Notes: generated by a model not told the origin, from the letters alone. A stretch of DNA of 64,000 nucleotides from Diplonema papillatum (GCA_030068145.1 JAPJBO010000026.1:540026-604025), one strand, 5' to 3'; counted from the stretch's first letter, positions 1-11,689 are shown. Translations and numbers: made by a program.

Positions 1-105
1 TTTGCGCCGCCAGCTATTTTCAGTCGGAAAAATAAACGAATTTGTTTCCCTAGGGACAATAAATTTCATTTATTTGTTTCGACTGAAAATAGCTGGCGGC
101 GCAAA
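1..105. repeat. Long inverted repeat (hairpin) at the window edge
   Basis: Bases 1-26 are the near-perfect reverse complement of 80-105, with a loop of about 53 bases. The outermost stem is GC-rich (gcgccgccagc) and the loop is AT-rich. This could be the end of an inverted-repeat element cut by the window edge, or a complete small foldback element. Confidence 0.75.
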
Positions 106-690
106 ATAAATTCCGAGATCGGAAAAAATAAATTCGTTTATTTGTCCGGCCTGTGTAAACACACCGGAATCCTGTCAAAAAATAAACGAAATTTATCGTC
201 ACGCTCCGCAAGCCATTTCCACCAGAGGGAATTTATTTTTCCCAATAAAAGACGCAACGCGACCAAAGAGGAAGTGACGGCAGCATAAAATTGATGTCGA
301 TGCTGCCAACATCAATAATGCCGCCCTCACCCAAGCAACTTCAACATTCTGACCGCCACGCCTGTTGGTGCAGTTCGTTAGTCAGACCAAAAAAAGCTTG
401 AAACTCTCCGGGCCTGGCGTCCCTGATGGACGGAACATACGTGGGTGACTGGGGAAACATGGTGGCCGAGCGTGCTTGCTTATGGGCTATCATGGGACCA
501 ATAATGTGGCTCATCCGTCTCTTGCTATACCCTCGTTAACACGTGAAAAATCTCTCATCAAGGGGTTGGCCTTTTTTTTCGCATTTTTGGCAGGGGCCGC
601 ACTTTGGATCTGGGTCAGAATCAATCCGATCTTTCCAAATACGCCGTTCTCGGAAAAAAGAATAAAAATGGGGTGTTCCTGCAGTTTGAT
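106..690. other. AT-rich stretch, no gene seen
   Basis: The first 140 bases carry several short aataaa/ttcgttta motifs. The rest has only a short open frame (476-721) with a hydrophobic segment and no recognisable family. No splice signals or motifs support a gene here. Confidence 0.4.
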
Positions 691-1600
691 GTGCGGCGAT
701 CTGACACGAGCAAATAGGTAACCACAAGCTAATGATGCAGAATGTCGTCACATGTGGATGTTGAGGGTTTCTGGTACCAGATTCCGCTCTGCTGTGCCTT
801 CCACTTCGTCTTCTGCTGCTTCCAACCCACGTTCTCATGTTTACTTGTATGTACGGCGGCCGTGCCGAGTGAGGCTTTTTGAATCTGTTGTCCTCTTCTG
901 CATTGTCGGTGGGTTCTTCCTGCCGTTGCTGTCTATGCTCCGACAACACCACCCGATGGTGCCCCTTCCGGTGACGGTTGGCACCCGTCGTCGTATACAA
1001 GGTGCACTGTGGCAAGCGATGCGTAATGCGCACCTTACTGCGTGGCCATCGCTTTTCTGGCGGGGTTCAACATTGCCCCGGCGTACATGTGCCCTTCTCA
1101 CCTCCTGGTGCTGATTGCACTCCCTCTTTGTCTTACGCCGCCAAAAACACCCGGTCTTGTAGCCTGTGGCGCGGCGGGACTCCCGCCGTCCTGAACGATC
1201 GTATATGTACAGCCTATTGTTGGAAGCGGATGTGCTTTCCCGATCGGTTTCAGCACGTTGGCCAACGGCCTCGCATAACGGAGCATCATCGCCACAACAG
1301 CCGTTGGTATAAAGAGCTTGGTGCAGACCTCAAAGTCATCACAAGCGGATGCGTGTGCTTGCGTCTGCTCCACGCGGTCGCAACTCTTATGCTTCGTTCC
1401 TCCCTCTTTTCGGAGCCTCCTTGTCCATGTTTTCCCACTGGATTGCGTGGTCCGCCGTTCGGAACACATTTCCGGTTGGACCTACAGCCAGTACACTAGT
1501 GGCATACCAGCCGTTTCTTTTGAAAAGAAACGGCGTTTCCATACACCGCCAAAAAGAAGGAAACGGAAACGGAAACGTTTCCAACGTTTCCACACGGCGG
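690..1600. repeat. Dispersed repeat, uninterrupted copy 1
   Basis: This block of about 0.9 kb matches 52044-52496 plus 54661-55085 almost throughout; the second copy is split by an insertion. Both copies end in a ggaaacggaaacg tract (1558-1590 and 55044-55078). Open frames exist on both strands. The minus-strand frame of the second copy has clustered cysteines that loosely recall the Cys/His tails of the LINEs in this window, so it may be a decayed LINE 3' end. No function is claimed. Its main value is the intact site gcctgtggc at 1162-1170, which shows the state before the insertion at 52506. Confidence 0.75.
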
Positions 1601-2146
1601 ACTCCCCTACCGGTTGGGGAAGTGAATGCGGGAGTGAAAAAGTGCGGGAGTGCCACTCCCGCAATGCGGGAGTCCCACTCCTGCATTCCGGCGACCAAAA
1701 AGTATGTGCGCGTTTCTTGGGTTCGTACGAGGTAAAGGGCACCGGGTTACGGCGGATAAGGAACCCGCCAGTTTTGCAATAATAAATCCCCTGTTTTGTG
1801 ACATTCTTTTGCTGGCCCGTGGAGCAGACCTTTCTCGTCGACTTTATGCTCACGTTCAGCTCCGATGAGGAGATTTGTGCAAAATGGACCCAGGGAACCC
1901 ATAGTATTTGCGTGGTTCGTTGAGGCTGTCCGATGTTCAGGGCACCAGGCATGAAAATTACACCGCGGAATGCAAAACTTTGCATCACAGAATCACGCCA
2001 AAACGGTCAAAACTACCAGCGCAATAGTGTTGTTTCGTCGGGGTCAAATGTCAAAAAACACACCCTGCGGGAATTGATAATTTCACGTGCACAGGCATTT
2101 GAACCAAGAAATCTGAAATGGAAACTTCGATTTCCACGATTACCTC

Positions 2147-2890
2147 AAACGTCAGTATTGGTGATCCAAAAAAGTGGGACAACCCTCAAACGTCAGTATT
2201 GGTGACCCAAAAATGTGGGACAACCCTCAAACGTCAGTATTGGTGACCCAAAAAAGTGGGACAACCCTCAAACGTCAGTATTGGTGATCCAAAAAAGTGG
2301 GACAACCCTCAAACGTCAGTATTGGTGATCGAAAAAAGTGGGACAACCCTCAAACGTCAGTATTGGTGATCCAAAAAAGTGGGACAACCCTCAAACGTCA
2401 GTATTGGTGATCCAAAAAAGTGGGACAACCCTCAAACGTCAGTATTGGTGATCCAAAAAAGTGGGACAACCCTCAAACGTCAGTATTGGTGATCCAAAAA
2501 AGTGGGACAACCCTCAAACGTCAGTATTGGTCATCGAAAAAAGTGGGACAACCCTCAAACGTCAGTATTGGTGACCCAAAAATGTGGGACAACCCTCAAA
2601 CGTCAGTATTGGTGATCCAAAAAAGTGGGACAACCCTCAAACGTCAGTATTGGTGATCCAAAAAAGTGGGACAACCCTCAAACGTCAGTATTGGTGACCC
2701 AAAAAAGTGGGACAACCCTCAAACGTCAGTATTGGTGATCCAAAAAAGTGGGACAACCCTCAAACGTCAGTATTGGTCATCGAAAAAAGTGGGACATCCC
2801 TCAGATGTCAGTATTGGTCATCCAAAAAAGTGGGACAACCCTCAAACGTCAGTTTTGGTGATCCAAAAAGGTGGGACAACCCCAGTTTTT
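2147..2890 (+). repeat. 41-bp tandem repeat, about 18 units
   Basis: The unit is about 41 bp and reads ccctcaaacgtcagtattgg followed by tgatccaaaaaagtgggacaa. Copies are very similar, with single-base variants (gatcc/gaccc/catcg). Because 41 is not a multiple of 3, the apparent protein frames cycle through three phases and are by-products of the repeat. Confidence 0.95.
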
Positions 2891-2965
2891 GTTGTCTGAA
2901 AAGTGGTCTAGCTGTAGATTTCTAAGTGAGAAACACCAACAGGATTGTTGAAATGGGGTTGAAAA

Positions 2966-4157
2966 GTTTATCATGCAGGGTCCAAACCTTGTGTCTTTTT
3001 AAAACGCTCCCGCGGAGCCGATGGACCCCAAAAAAAAAAGTTGGAAAAAAAAAATTGCTCAACTTCCTCACAGGTGTGGCCTTAAAGCGTGAATGTAAAT
3101 AGAGATTTTGCCCAAACACGTTTTTTTTGCACTTTTTTTGCACCAGGCTACAGCCAGGCCTTACGTTCAGCATGCTAAACGTACTGATTTCAGCACGTTA
3201 ATTCTTTTTGTTTCTCTTTGTACACATGCTGAATCAGTACGTTATCAGCACAAATCTTGTGTCCAAGATGCCACCCGAAGGCCACCCTAGCAGGCCCATG
3301 CAGGTCTTTCGAAGAACTGGTGGAGGAGGGAGCTGGCTAGTGCGTTGCTCAGGGTAGTCGGAGGCCTGACAATCACACTAATGCAACAAATTTACAACTG
3401 GTGGAGGAGGGAGCTGGCTTGGATGCCTGCACATGACAGGCATGCCCGTTTCTTCGGGCTTACGCGAGTGGGGGAGTTGGGTGTACCATACCGTTTTTTT
3501 CGGCTCGCTACGCGAGCCGAAGAAGGGGATGATAAATACTCCATTACTTCGATGGCCGCCATAGAGGGCCGCATATGATATGATCATTCATCAGAGTGCA
3601 AGAGACAAGTTACCCCAGTCCGGAACGCAAAACAGACATAGCATGCCGTGGCTCGGCTCGATTTCTTCGTTCGATGAAGAACTATTCAGAAATGTTTTGT
3701 GACCAAGCTTGGAGCCTCTGAAGGTCTTAGCTTTATATTGGCAAGCGTTGACACAACGCCATTCGAGTTCCTGTTGGAACTTGCGCCTGACAAACTTCCG
3801 ATTGTGATGATGGTGATGATCTTAGCGGCAGTGCTGGTACACCTCCTCAGCACAGACGACAGAAAGAAAGCGAAAGCGCGAAGAGTCCGACATTCCTCAG
3901 TCCGAAATATTTCACCCTCTCAGTGTAGCTACGATCCAAAACGGGTGCAAAAAACAGGCGGAAAAAGTGCAAAAAAACGTAAATAGGATCTTGGATTTTG
4001 CCCAAAAAGAGCGTAAATAGGGCCAAACGTGCTTCCTCAAAAATTACTGCAGAGTTTGTTCCAAAATTTTAAAATTCAAAAAACCCATTTTTTTTCCGGA
4101 AAATTTTTTTTTGCCATTTTCAAAAAGACACAAGGTTTTGACCCTGCATGTTATTGG
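2966..4157. mobile_element. Non-autonomous inverted-repeat element, copy 1
   Basis: The left end reads tatcatgcagggtccaaacc followed by ttgtgtcttttt; the right end carries the reverse complement at 4122-4157. The same ends bound 38748-39955 in the opposite orientation: the gctcccgcgg next to the left end here sits next to the right end there. It has no transposase frame. Inside, a 24-bp stretch with ggtggaggagggagctggct occurs twice (3317 and 3400). A 95-codon frame at 3699-3986 contains one hydrophobic segment but looks like nothing known. Confidence 0.6.
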
Positions 4158-4900
4158 AAAACCCGTACCGTTTGGGCGGGGGGCGTTGCCCCCCGCACCC
4201 CCCTGTTTTTCATGTTTTTTGGCGGGATATCTGAAAAATTTCTGAAAAACTCGCGGAGAACACCAATCCGGAGTGATTCCAGAATTCTGGAAAACCGGAC
4301 CCTCCTGGGGGGAAAAGGTGGGTCCCCCACCCCCCCCCCCCTATAAATGGTGGGCTGGTGGCCCGCTCAGGAAAAAATCTGTGCTCCCTTAGCAGATTTC
4401 ATACTACACCTAGTCAGGCAGGGCCTTCACCGGAAGCTGTTCTCCCGCCTACAGGGATAGCGCAAGGGTTTGCTGGGATCGCCGACGGCTTAGATACACG
4501 GGCCGTCATGATCGCCATCACCGACGGCTTCTTAGCCTCCCAAAAGCACGTGCAAGTGGAGCTTTGATCTTGAAGAGTAAGAGCGGGAATCCGGTTGAGG
4601 AGCCACATCATTGCCGAACTTACCGTGATGATGTTCACGGTCGACCCGAGTTTCGTCGGCTCTGCAGCCTTTTGCCACGGCGGGTTACGTTGATCGATTT
4701 GCATCCGAAGTACGGGGCCGCGAGGGGTGCCGTTCGGCGGTGCTCTACTTGGCACGACACGCAAATGTCTCGAATCAGCGGGTCTCCCCGATCCGCTATC
4801 TCGCTAAAGCTTTCTGGCCATGCTTTTGCCCCCAGGGATGCAACAAACGTGGACAGGACGCGGAACAGAGGTCTTCCTCGGTGCAAAACCTTAGTATAGT
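4157..4900. other. Unassigned stretch
   Basis: It starts with a G- and C-run-rich segment (ggcggggggcgttgcccccc), a motif also seen near 6220 and 61560. From about 4410 to 4760 both strands have moderately coding-like frames; none has a recognisable domain, so no gene is called. Confidence 0.3.
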
Positions 4901-4916
4901 AGTATACTTCTAGGAT

Positions 4917-4943
4917 GAAAAGCCTGTGCGGTGCACAGGCTTT
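4917..4943. repeat. Tight hairpin
   Basis: The arms aaaagcctgtgc and tgcacaggctttt face each other across one or two bases. Its function is unknown. It lies downstream of the unidentified minus-strand exons at 5080-5601, so it could sit in their 3' part. Confidence 0.6.
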
Positions 4944-5079
4944 TCAGGAAGGTCTCGTTGTTTGTGTTGCAGCCGATCCCTAGACGAATTGTCGCATTCA
5001 GTTAAGTTCTTGCTTCGAGGTCGATGGGACCTTGAAGCAATGAGCAAAGCGAAATGAGTTTTACTTATTTCGCGCAGCG

Positions 5080-5244
5080 AAGCGACGAGGTTGATGCTGT
5101 TGCAACCACCAAGTCCGAGAGCGCCACTCCAATCGACATACCCGATACACGGCCTTGAATAGACACCAACGAGCTGGCCCAGCTTTACAGCTGTGATGGC
5201 AAAACTGACCAGGTTGTCAAAGTCAGAAATGTTGCCACCGTGGT
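5080..5244 (-). CDS. Exon of an unidentified minus-strand gene (downstream exon)
   Basis: After an acceptor ending gaatag at 5245, this frame continues in phase from the exon ending at 5297 (G + AC). It reads HGGNISDFDNL and then VKLGQLVGVYSRPCIGYVDW, a composition typical of real protein. The 52-base gap between the exons begins gtaagaaa, and reading through it meets a stop, so a short intron is the simplest explanation. The 3' end is not defined. It could belong to the tail of the Na+/H+ exchanger gene upstream on this strand, but nothing proves it. Confidence 0.4.
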
Positions 5245-5296
5245 CTATTCGATTCGAAAAAGGCCACATCACGAAAATTCAAACCCCATTTTCTTA

Positions 5297-5601
5297 CCGA
5301 CGTACTTGTTGATGACCCGAGCAACGGTTGCAGCTGCTCCTGGCGGAGCTGCCAGTTCTGTTGGTTGAGAATGGTCACATTGGTCATCCTCACCGAACAG
5401 CACCGGCCGCTCTTGCAACAAGGTAGCCTCTCGCTTTGCAACACCGCAGCCAGAGCTTTCGCCTTCTTTCATACGACGTTGACGATCCGAATCGCGTTTG
5501 AGCTTGGCATTCAGTGCAACGAGTTCCTGAAGGCCAGCAGCATCAACCAGCGAGAGGCTGTCAATCGTCTCTGGATGGGGAAGTGCGTCGAACAGTGTCG
5601 T
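5297..5601 (-). CDS. Exon of an unidentified minus-strand gene (upstream exon)
   Basis: The frame contains PETIDSLSLVDAAGLQELVA followed by a basic stretch (KLKRDSDRQRR), then ends AATVARVINKYV at a strong donor (gtaagaaa, 5296-5291). The start could be an acceptor ending ctgag near 5602 or gcgcag near 5613. I do not recognise the family. Helical hydrophilic composition suggests a soluble or cytoplasmic tail region. Confidence 0.4.
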
Positions 5602-5649
5602 CTCAGCTTTTCCTGCGCTTTGTCCTCATTGTCCTGACAACTGCGCTTT

Positions 5650-6290
5650 TGTATAGGCATTTCGTTCACGAGGGTCCCTCTTTCCTGTTGAACTGGGGGG
5701 CATCGCGGTGCTTGTATGTTATGCAGCAAGCCGCCAGGGGGAAGGACGGACGGGCAAAAAGAGATGTCAAACCACCCAAACCTGGGCTCATGGTGAGTTA
5801 GGGACCCAACTCTGCTTGCAGAAGTCCCTTAGTAAACTTAGACAATTAGCCCACAGCACTACAACTCAATACCACGACCCACAGCACCAGCCGGTCTTTT
5901 TTTGCCCAAGAAAGGCCGGCTACCGGTTTTTTTGCCGGCTGTTTTTCGGGAATTTTTTTTTGGTGTCATAAAAGACCGGCTTTTTCCTTAGCGGGAGCAC
6001 TGGTAAAAACTGTTTTCAGGGGTTTATATATAGCTTTTCCTCCTCTGTAGAAAAGTCCTTTTTCGCCCTCGGGGCCCTGTGGCGGATCCAAAAATAATTA
6101 GAATTGGTAGTCAAGAGGCAAGCACTACCATGCCAGCCCAGCCCAGCCCAACCCAACCCAACCTCAGTGTTGGTAATAAGATTCAAACGAAATGGTTAAG
6201 CTAATTTGTAAGACAGGGGGGTCTGGGGGGCAGCGCCCCCCAGCGCACGGTACGGTACAGCGAAGAATTCCCGCGCCAGTCAACTTCTAG
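5650..6290. other. No gene seen
   Basis: It contains a ggccggctaccggtttttttgccggct foldback near 5910-5945 and a run of cccagcccagcccaacccaa near 6135. It also has another copy of the G/C-run motif with cggtacggtaca (about 6215-6260), shared with 61560. Confidence 0.4.
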
Positions 6291-6545
6291 TATTGAATCC
6301 AAATGTAATTAGAATCGGTAGTCAACGTCTGATCCCAAATCCCAAATATAATTAGAATTGGAGTCAACGTCCAATTTCCGCTTCTGAATTTACTTAGAAT
6401 TGGTAGTCAACGTCCAATTTCGGATCTCAAATTTAATTAGAATTGCTAGTCAACGTCTAACGTCGGATCCAAATTTAATTAGAATTGGTAGTCAACGTCC
6501 AATTTCAGATCTCAAATTTAATTAGACTTGGTAGTCAATGTCTCG
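6290..6545. repeat. Imperfect tandem repeat, about 55-bp unit
   Basis: At least five units carry the core aattagaattggtagtcaac followed by gtccaatttc. Degenerate outliers occur from about 6090. It lies on the 3' side of the exchanger exons, possibly in an intron of that gene. Confidence 0.75.
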
Positions 6546-7032
6546 CCGCCGACCACCCTTTGGCCCTCCCGCCCCTGGCCCTCCTGCCCGGCATTCGTTA
6601 CCAGTCTTGGTGCGTTACACTGTACTGCTTGCGTTGCGGTCCAACGTACTCCCGAGGTAGTCTGCGGCTACGTTCCAAATGCCTGGACGATGACTACTTC
6701 CAGGATGCTGTTGGGGCCTTGCACTTGCAGATGAGATAGAAGTTGCCAATAAGCCATTCCGGAGACTTACAGACCCCAAATGGGTGGCAAACAGGCCTTT
6801 TGTCACAGTTTTTGCCCTGTACGAAAGTTAGAAAAAAACCGGGACCCCGGTCAGGAAAAACCTCCAAAACCCCCCGGTCTGGCTACGTGCAAGATCCAGA
6901 ATGGCCGAGGTATAGCGCCAGAAAACGTGTGCCTTTTATTTTTTTTTAGTCGTTGGACTTCGCAAGTAGCTAGCAGAAGCTTGGTATGACTAAACATGCG
7001 GAAGAAGACAAGATGAAAAAGAGGAACCATAC

Positions 7033-7619
7033 CGTGTGACCCTCAGATCGGTTTTTCAACTCGATTTGCTCGTCCGTCGAGTCAAAATTCCGCTTGTGAT
7101 ACCAGCCAATGGGGTTGTACGGGTCCTCTAGCCGTTCACCAAGTCCACCTCTGATGTCCGCGTACTTGCCCACGCGCTCCCAATTTGTGTCGTAGAATGA
7201 AGGCTGAGCTCTGATGTGCCGCAGGTCCTCTGCTTGCTCAATAAGGAGCTTCTTCCAAACGTCGTGCATGCGTTTGCGCCGCCTTTCCTCGATCTTGTTC
7301 AACTCAAAGTATTTCACAACGTTCTGAGTCGTGGTGCCGTTTATACACAGCGTGAGCACTACGATGCCGGCCACGTGGAAGATGAACTTCTCGCGGACAG
7401 AAGCTATTGCGACCTCTTCGTCGGCTTGAATACTCAGGGCGAGAGCCAACCCAACAGCCCCTCGGAGACCGCCCCACGCGACAAGAACTAGGTTCCCCGT
7501 CGAAATCTTACACTCCAAGAAGTGGAAGAAAGGGAGCATCATGACCAGAACAATGCCACGAACTACGTTGATCGTGACGTAAATGATCAGCAAGTAGAGG
7601 AAGTCGACAGGCTCGAAGT
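7033..7619 (-). CDS. Na+/H+ exchanger (CPA1 family), exon 2
   Basis: This is the second visible exon. The acceptor is ccgcag at 7621-7620 and the donor acg|gtatgg is at 7032. The split codon A|AC from exon 1 restores the frame, and 587 bases leave phase 0. It supplies the last membrane helices, including VAWGGLRGAVGLALAL, the Gly/Arg-rich helix typical of CPA1 exchangers. A basic amphipathic stretch (KIEERRRKRMHDVWKKLL) and a soluble tail that mentions WERVGKYADIRGG follow. The rest of the cytoplasmic tail should lie at lower coordinates but no next exon could be fixed; 5601-5080 is one candidate. Confidence 0.85.
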
Positions 7620-7940
7620 CTGCGGGTTAGTAGCATGCGTGGCAACGAAAAGTAACAGAGGCCAAAACCGGTCACTTCAGAACGGGCGTTGGGGGCAGGT
7701 TTATTCCGGACTTGCGGCAAGACTCGATAAAAGTAACAGCAACTGTCGTGCGACTGCATTTCGAGCCGAGGGTCCGTGCGCGCATGTCATTTCTCAGGTC
7801 TTGGTTTTAGAGCTAAAGTTCGCTTGAAATTCCGGAGTTTTATAGGAAAGTAGGTGATAAGCCAGCACAACATTGCAAGGACCTTCACGTAATGCAGTTG
7901 AAGTGTTTGAAGCACGGAGAGTACTAGAAACGTAGCATAC

Positions 7941-9183
7941 TGTCGAAAGCCTTGATGTACACAATCATGCCAGCCAAGATGAAGATCAGGGTGTTCGTGA
8001 GGTAGACAGTGATCTCCCAAAACTCGTGTAGGGTGTGCATGACCTCCGGAGAGATGGAGTGACGGTAGTAGCTCATGAAGCAGCCGGCAGCGACAACACC
8101 AAGAACGCCGGAGACTTCGAAGAAGACCTCGCACACGAAGAAGGTGATGTATGCCGTCACGAACGTCATGGTTATTTCGATCAGTGCATCGTTGAAGACT
8201 CGGTTGAGCAGCGCCACGGACGCCATGCCAATCAACAGACCGACGACCGGCCCGCCCAGTGCCACCTTCACCAGCTTCAAAACGATCTCGCCCACAGTTT
8301 TGTCCAGCGCGCAGTCTGGATGTGCCAACTCATCGCACACGCAGTCCTCGACGCAAGTGTCCCAATCGACGACGGCGCAGCTATCTTTTTGAATCGCTTC
8401 CACGAGCAGCGAAAAAATGACAATTGCCGTTCCATCATTGAAGAGCGACTCGCCCTCAATCAACGTGCTGACGACCGGAGAAGCCCCGAGCTCCTTCAGC
8501 AACGCTACGACTGCGACTGGGTCGGTGGCGGACAAAATGGTGCCGAAGAGAAGGCAAGCGTACCAGTTCCACTCGTACTCAGTAAACACGTACTTGGCCA
8601 CCATCGCGGTCAGTGTAGATGCAATGAGAAGGCCAGGCCCCGCGAGGAGCACGCAGTGAGCCATCACCTTCTTGAAGATGGGAATCTCCATTGCGAACGC
8701 GGACTCGAAGATCAGAACCGGGAGGAACACGTGGAAAATCAGATGCGGGTTGATTTCGGAAAGTTCGGCGGACGCGTCGAAGGCCCACCACGCGTCGCTG
8801 AGCGCGCCCCACGCAACGCCAGCGAGGAACAAGATAACCGTGTAGGGTATCGGTGTGTCTTGAAATATGTACCGGATCACAGCGCCGAGGGCGAACGACG
8901 AGAAGATTGTGATGATGACGTACGGGACCTTGTGTTCCTCCTCCTCCTCGATCTCAGGAGACCCCTGCATGTGGTGGATGTAGTCGATGCAGACCCGGTC
9001 TCGGTCGTGAATGTAGTCCAAGCAATTCGACTCGTACCATGTCAGCGATTCGTGGTGATAGATTTCGAGCGGGCACTTCTCCACCAGGCACATTCCGCAC
9101 GTCCCGTTCTCTGCCGGTGCCGTTGCCGAAACCTGGTACTCGCTCAGCAGCCACACTGCGCACGCCGCCCGTAACCATGTCAT
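7941..9183 (-). CDS. Na+/H+ exchanger (CPA1 family), exon 1
   Basis: A membrane antiporter that swaps Na+ (or K+) for H+. With the start at 9183 the protein opens with a signal-like sequence (MTWLRAACAVWLL). A Cys-rich luminal or extracellular segment follows (C29, C32, C37, C54, C65), then an acidic run, then many hydrophobic helices from about residue 87. The ion-site signature ATDPVAVVALL (219-229) and ESLFNDG (about 245-251) are present. An unusual loop with five cysteines lies at about 269-291. An in-frame codon at 9207 would add eight residues (MPGQKEGA); 9183 is preferred because it begins the hydrophobic signal. The exon ends GAC A at donor gtatgc (7940). The large plus-strand frame opposite is a shadow. 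Whether it acts at the plasma membrane or an endomembrane cannot be read from the sequence. Confidence 0.9.
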
Positions 9184-9405
9184 CGCGCCCTCTTTCTGAC
9201 CCGGCAACTTGCCGGGTATAGCGTGAAAAACGGAACCGAGTTTCCAAAAATTGTTGTTGGTTTGAGTGGCGGAGGCGTGCCGATTTATTTTCCTGTTTTC
9301 TTGTCTTGGACGGGGTTAGCGTGCATAAAACCGCTTTTCCGCGAAATACGACGGATTCTAGCTTGCCTTCTTGCGGAGCCGAGGGGGAATCGCTGGGGTC
9401 TGGAG

Positions 9406-9539
9406 TTAAAGCTTCTGATGAGCGAAACACTGCTCTCTGTAGATGTCCGCCAGGCGCACCTTCGGGCTGACTCGCGCGATTGCATTCGCAGCGACAAAGT
9501 CCGCACCGGGTGTTTGAGGCAACTGTGCCGGGGTTTCGG
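9406..9539 (-). CDS. Terminal exon of an unidentified minus-strand gene
   Basis: A clear acceptor (a run of about 30 ct dinucleotides, then cctcgttctag, 9575-9540) leads into a 44-codon frame. That frame includes PQTPGADFVAANAIARVS and KVRLADIYREQCFAHQKL, and stops at 9406-9408. The polypyrimidine tract on the coding strand appears as (ga)n on the given strand. Upstream frames at 9600-9940 look partly coding, but no donor could be matched in phase. The stop is only 223 bases 5' of the exchanger start. Confidence 0.4.
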
Positions 9540-10524
9540 CTAGAACGAGGAAGAGAGAGAGAGAGAGAGACGAGTTAGAGTGCAGGGACCATCTCTCCGA
9601 GGAGTATCCGGTCGCCCCACTACTATCCCGTACTACTACGGCGGGCGCAAGTCGTTGCGCCGTGGGCGCGGAGCGAGCCGTGGCCCTGTCAAAGATGATT
9701 GTTGCACCGATGGTGGCGCAGCCGGGGGCGTTCTGACTGGCGGACGAGACCGCCTGGCAGGCGTGTGTTGACACGTTGTTTCGCGGGCTCTCCTCCTTTT
9801 GGCAATAGCCCGCCCTATGGCGGCGGCTAGGAAGATACAGGTACAGGTGAGTAACGCCCTCTCGCCTTGCGCAAGTTGGGAGAGCTTGCTGCCACGCTGC
9901 CTCACATCATAAGTGGCAGACGGAGAAGAGTCATCGGACAATGATCTCAGCTCCTGTCTCTAGCTTGTGGTCGTGGACCAGAGGAAAGTCAGTACCTGCG
10001 GGCGTGTAGTAAAGTGACACGAAATCCAGCCGGGAATTGGAGGGCGCGGAAAAAGCCGAAGCAGGAGCTCGCCGGTCAATTGCGGCGCGCATGAGTCAGA
10101 ACTAGCGGTGCAGCAGGTACATTTGTTCCACTCGGAAAGCCCTCGCACGTTGCAGAACAGGAAAAAAGGTGATACACATTGGGTCTTCGAAGACTGTTCG
10201 CAGCAACAGTAAGAAGAGCAAACCCCCTGAGATTTGAGTGCAGAAAAACGCGAGAGGGAAACTGGGGCTTGACTTGATCTGTACCAGTAGTGCCGTACAA
10301 AAAGAACGGATGCATTGTCTACAAACGATGAAATTCTCACGCAACGCGCGCACACTCAAATCTTCCGCAATGCAGCGAGCGCGTCTAGCATCCGGCTATC
10401 TAAACCAGCGCTTCTCTCTCTCTTTTTTTTTGCGGCCGGAACGACGATGAACCAGGCTGTGAAACCGCTTTAATTCTACTTGCTTCAATGACAATGATCC
10501 CAAGGGTAGCAGCGGCAGTTGGCG

Positions 10525-10628
10525 CTAAAGTTCGGTAATATCATGCCCTTTCGCTTCACGGTCGAACTTGCACATGTCGCAGAGAAGAGTGCCGTCGTCG
10601 TCTTCGTCCACCCATCTTGCTACGTTGC
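10525..10628 (-). CDS. Short terminal exon of an unidentified gene
   Basis: After the acceptor aaatctttcag (10630-10629) the frame reads GNVARWVDEDDDGTLLCDMC then KFDREAKGHDITEL and stops at 10525-10527. The acidic stretch followed by a CxxC pair suggests a small metal-binding or redox segment; the family is unknown. Upstream exons were not found. Confidence 0.4.
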
Positions 10629-10639
10629 CTGAAAGATTT

Positions 10640-11530
10640 GGTTTCTAGCGTATTAGAAGGCCGGTAGGTTGAAGGCTCATAGAGATGGGGTGCGCAGTCG
10701 GAGTTGAAAGAAAAGGAGCGAGCGAGGGTATGCTTCTCATGGGAGCACATTGCCACGTTTCAGCCTCCGCCTTTAGTGTTGGCGTGGCGTCGTCGACCTA
10801 GCCCGAAGGTTTGGGCACAGACGGTCACGGAATCCCGGGCAGCTGGACCGGGGCACTGGTATTGGCGGTGTTACAGCGGACACAAGTGGTTGTGCGGGTG
10901 AGGCGCACGGTTGCGTCTGCTCCGCGCGGAAGACGATGCCACTTGCCTCCTCCTTGTCAAGGGTTTCCCACTGGACTGTTAGATCGGAACATTTCCTTTC
11001 TTGGTGGCGTACCTAAGCCAGAACACGAGTAGCACACCAGCACTTCTTTCAAAGTGATCGGAATTGATAACGGAACGTTTCCATCCTACATATCAGTGAA
11101 AATCTAAGACGCGACCATTTTGAGGTCGCCTCTAGGACGGCCCTGGTAGGTGGCCCTCAGATCAGGAAAAAACAATTCTGAGGTACGGAATGGGCTATTT
11201 TGAGCTCTTTTCTTTGGACCTGAGGATGCACCTCTCGCCTTCAGTCGCCAGATCTGAAAACTTCCCATTTTTACATTCTGGAGAAAACGGAAGAGGGGGG
11301 AATTGTTGCTGGCTTCTTCTGGCATCTTCGCACCCGTTCTGAGCCGGGGTCTACAGCAGGGGCAGGCGCTACTCTCTCCACTCTTTCTCGTCCTGCTGGG
11401 GTTGATCTATTAGTAACGCCGGAGTGACTGTCTACTTGCAACCCCGGCTCATCCCAAACACTTCTGGGGTTGGTTCAGGTAGGTGCTCATCCTGCCATGC
11501 GCTTTGCTCCAATTCCCACAGTAAACCATA
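10640..11530. other. No gene seen
   Basis: It includes a segment (about 10915-11060) that weakly resembles the dispersed repeat at 690-1600 (cctcctccttgtcaagggtttcccactgga versus ctccttgtccatgttttcccactggattg). Otherwise it is unassigned. Confidence 0.3.
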
Positions 11531-11532
11531 GT

Positions 11533-11640
11533 ATGGTGCGTTTGAACCCCTGTTTTTGACAGTAACTGCCATGTAATTGACAGTAACTGGTATGTAACCT
11601 TTGGCATGGTTGGCACGGGGGACTTACAGGGGTCCCTGTA
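11533..11640. repeat. Dispersed repeat (pair with 31003-31090)
   Basis: Shared blocks are gtgcgtttgaac, catgtaattgacagtaactg and gtatg.aacctttgg, in the same order at both sites. A run of tgtatgct units follows at 11640-11695. Confidence 0.6.
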
Positions 11641-11689
11641 TGCCGTGGCTGTATGCTAAACTACCTGTATGCTACAGCATACAGCCTGT

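Noticed and set aside
2147-2890. Regular repeats considered as a CRISPR array
   Set aside because: There are no unique spacers; units are contiguous 41-bp copies. The same holds for the arrays at 20280, 51260 and 63245.
8035-9174. 379-codon plus-strand frame
   Set aside because: It is antisense to Na+/H+ exchanger exon 1, whose transporter motifs are unmistakable; the plus frame is His/Arg-rich and motif-free.
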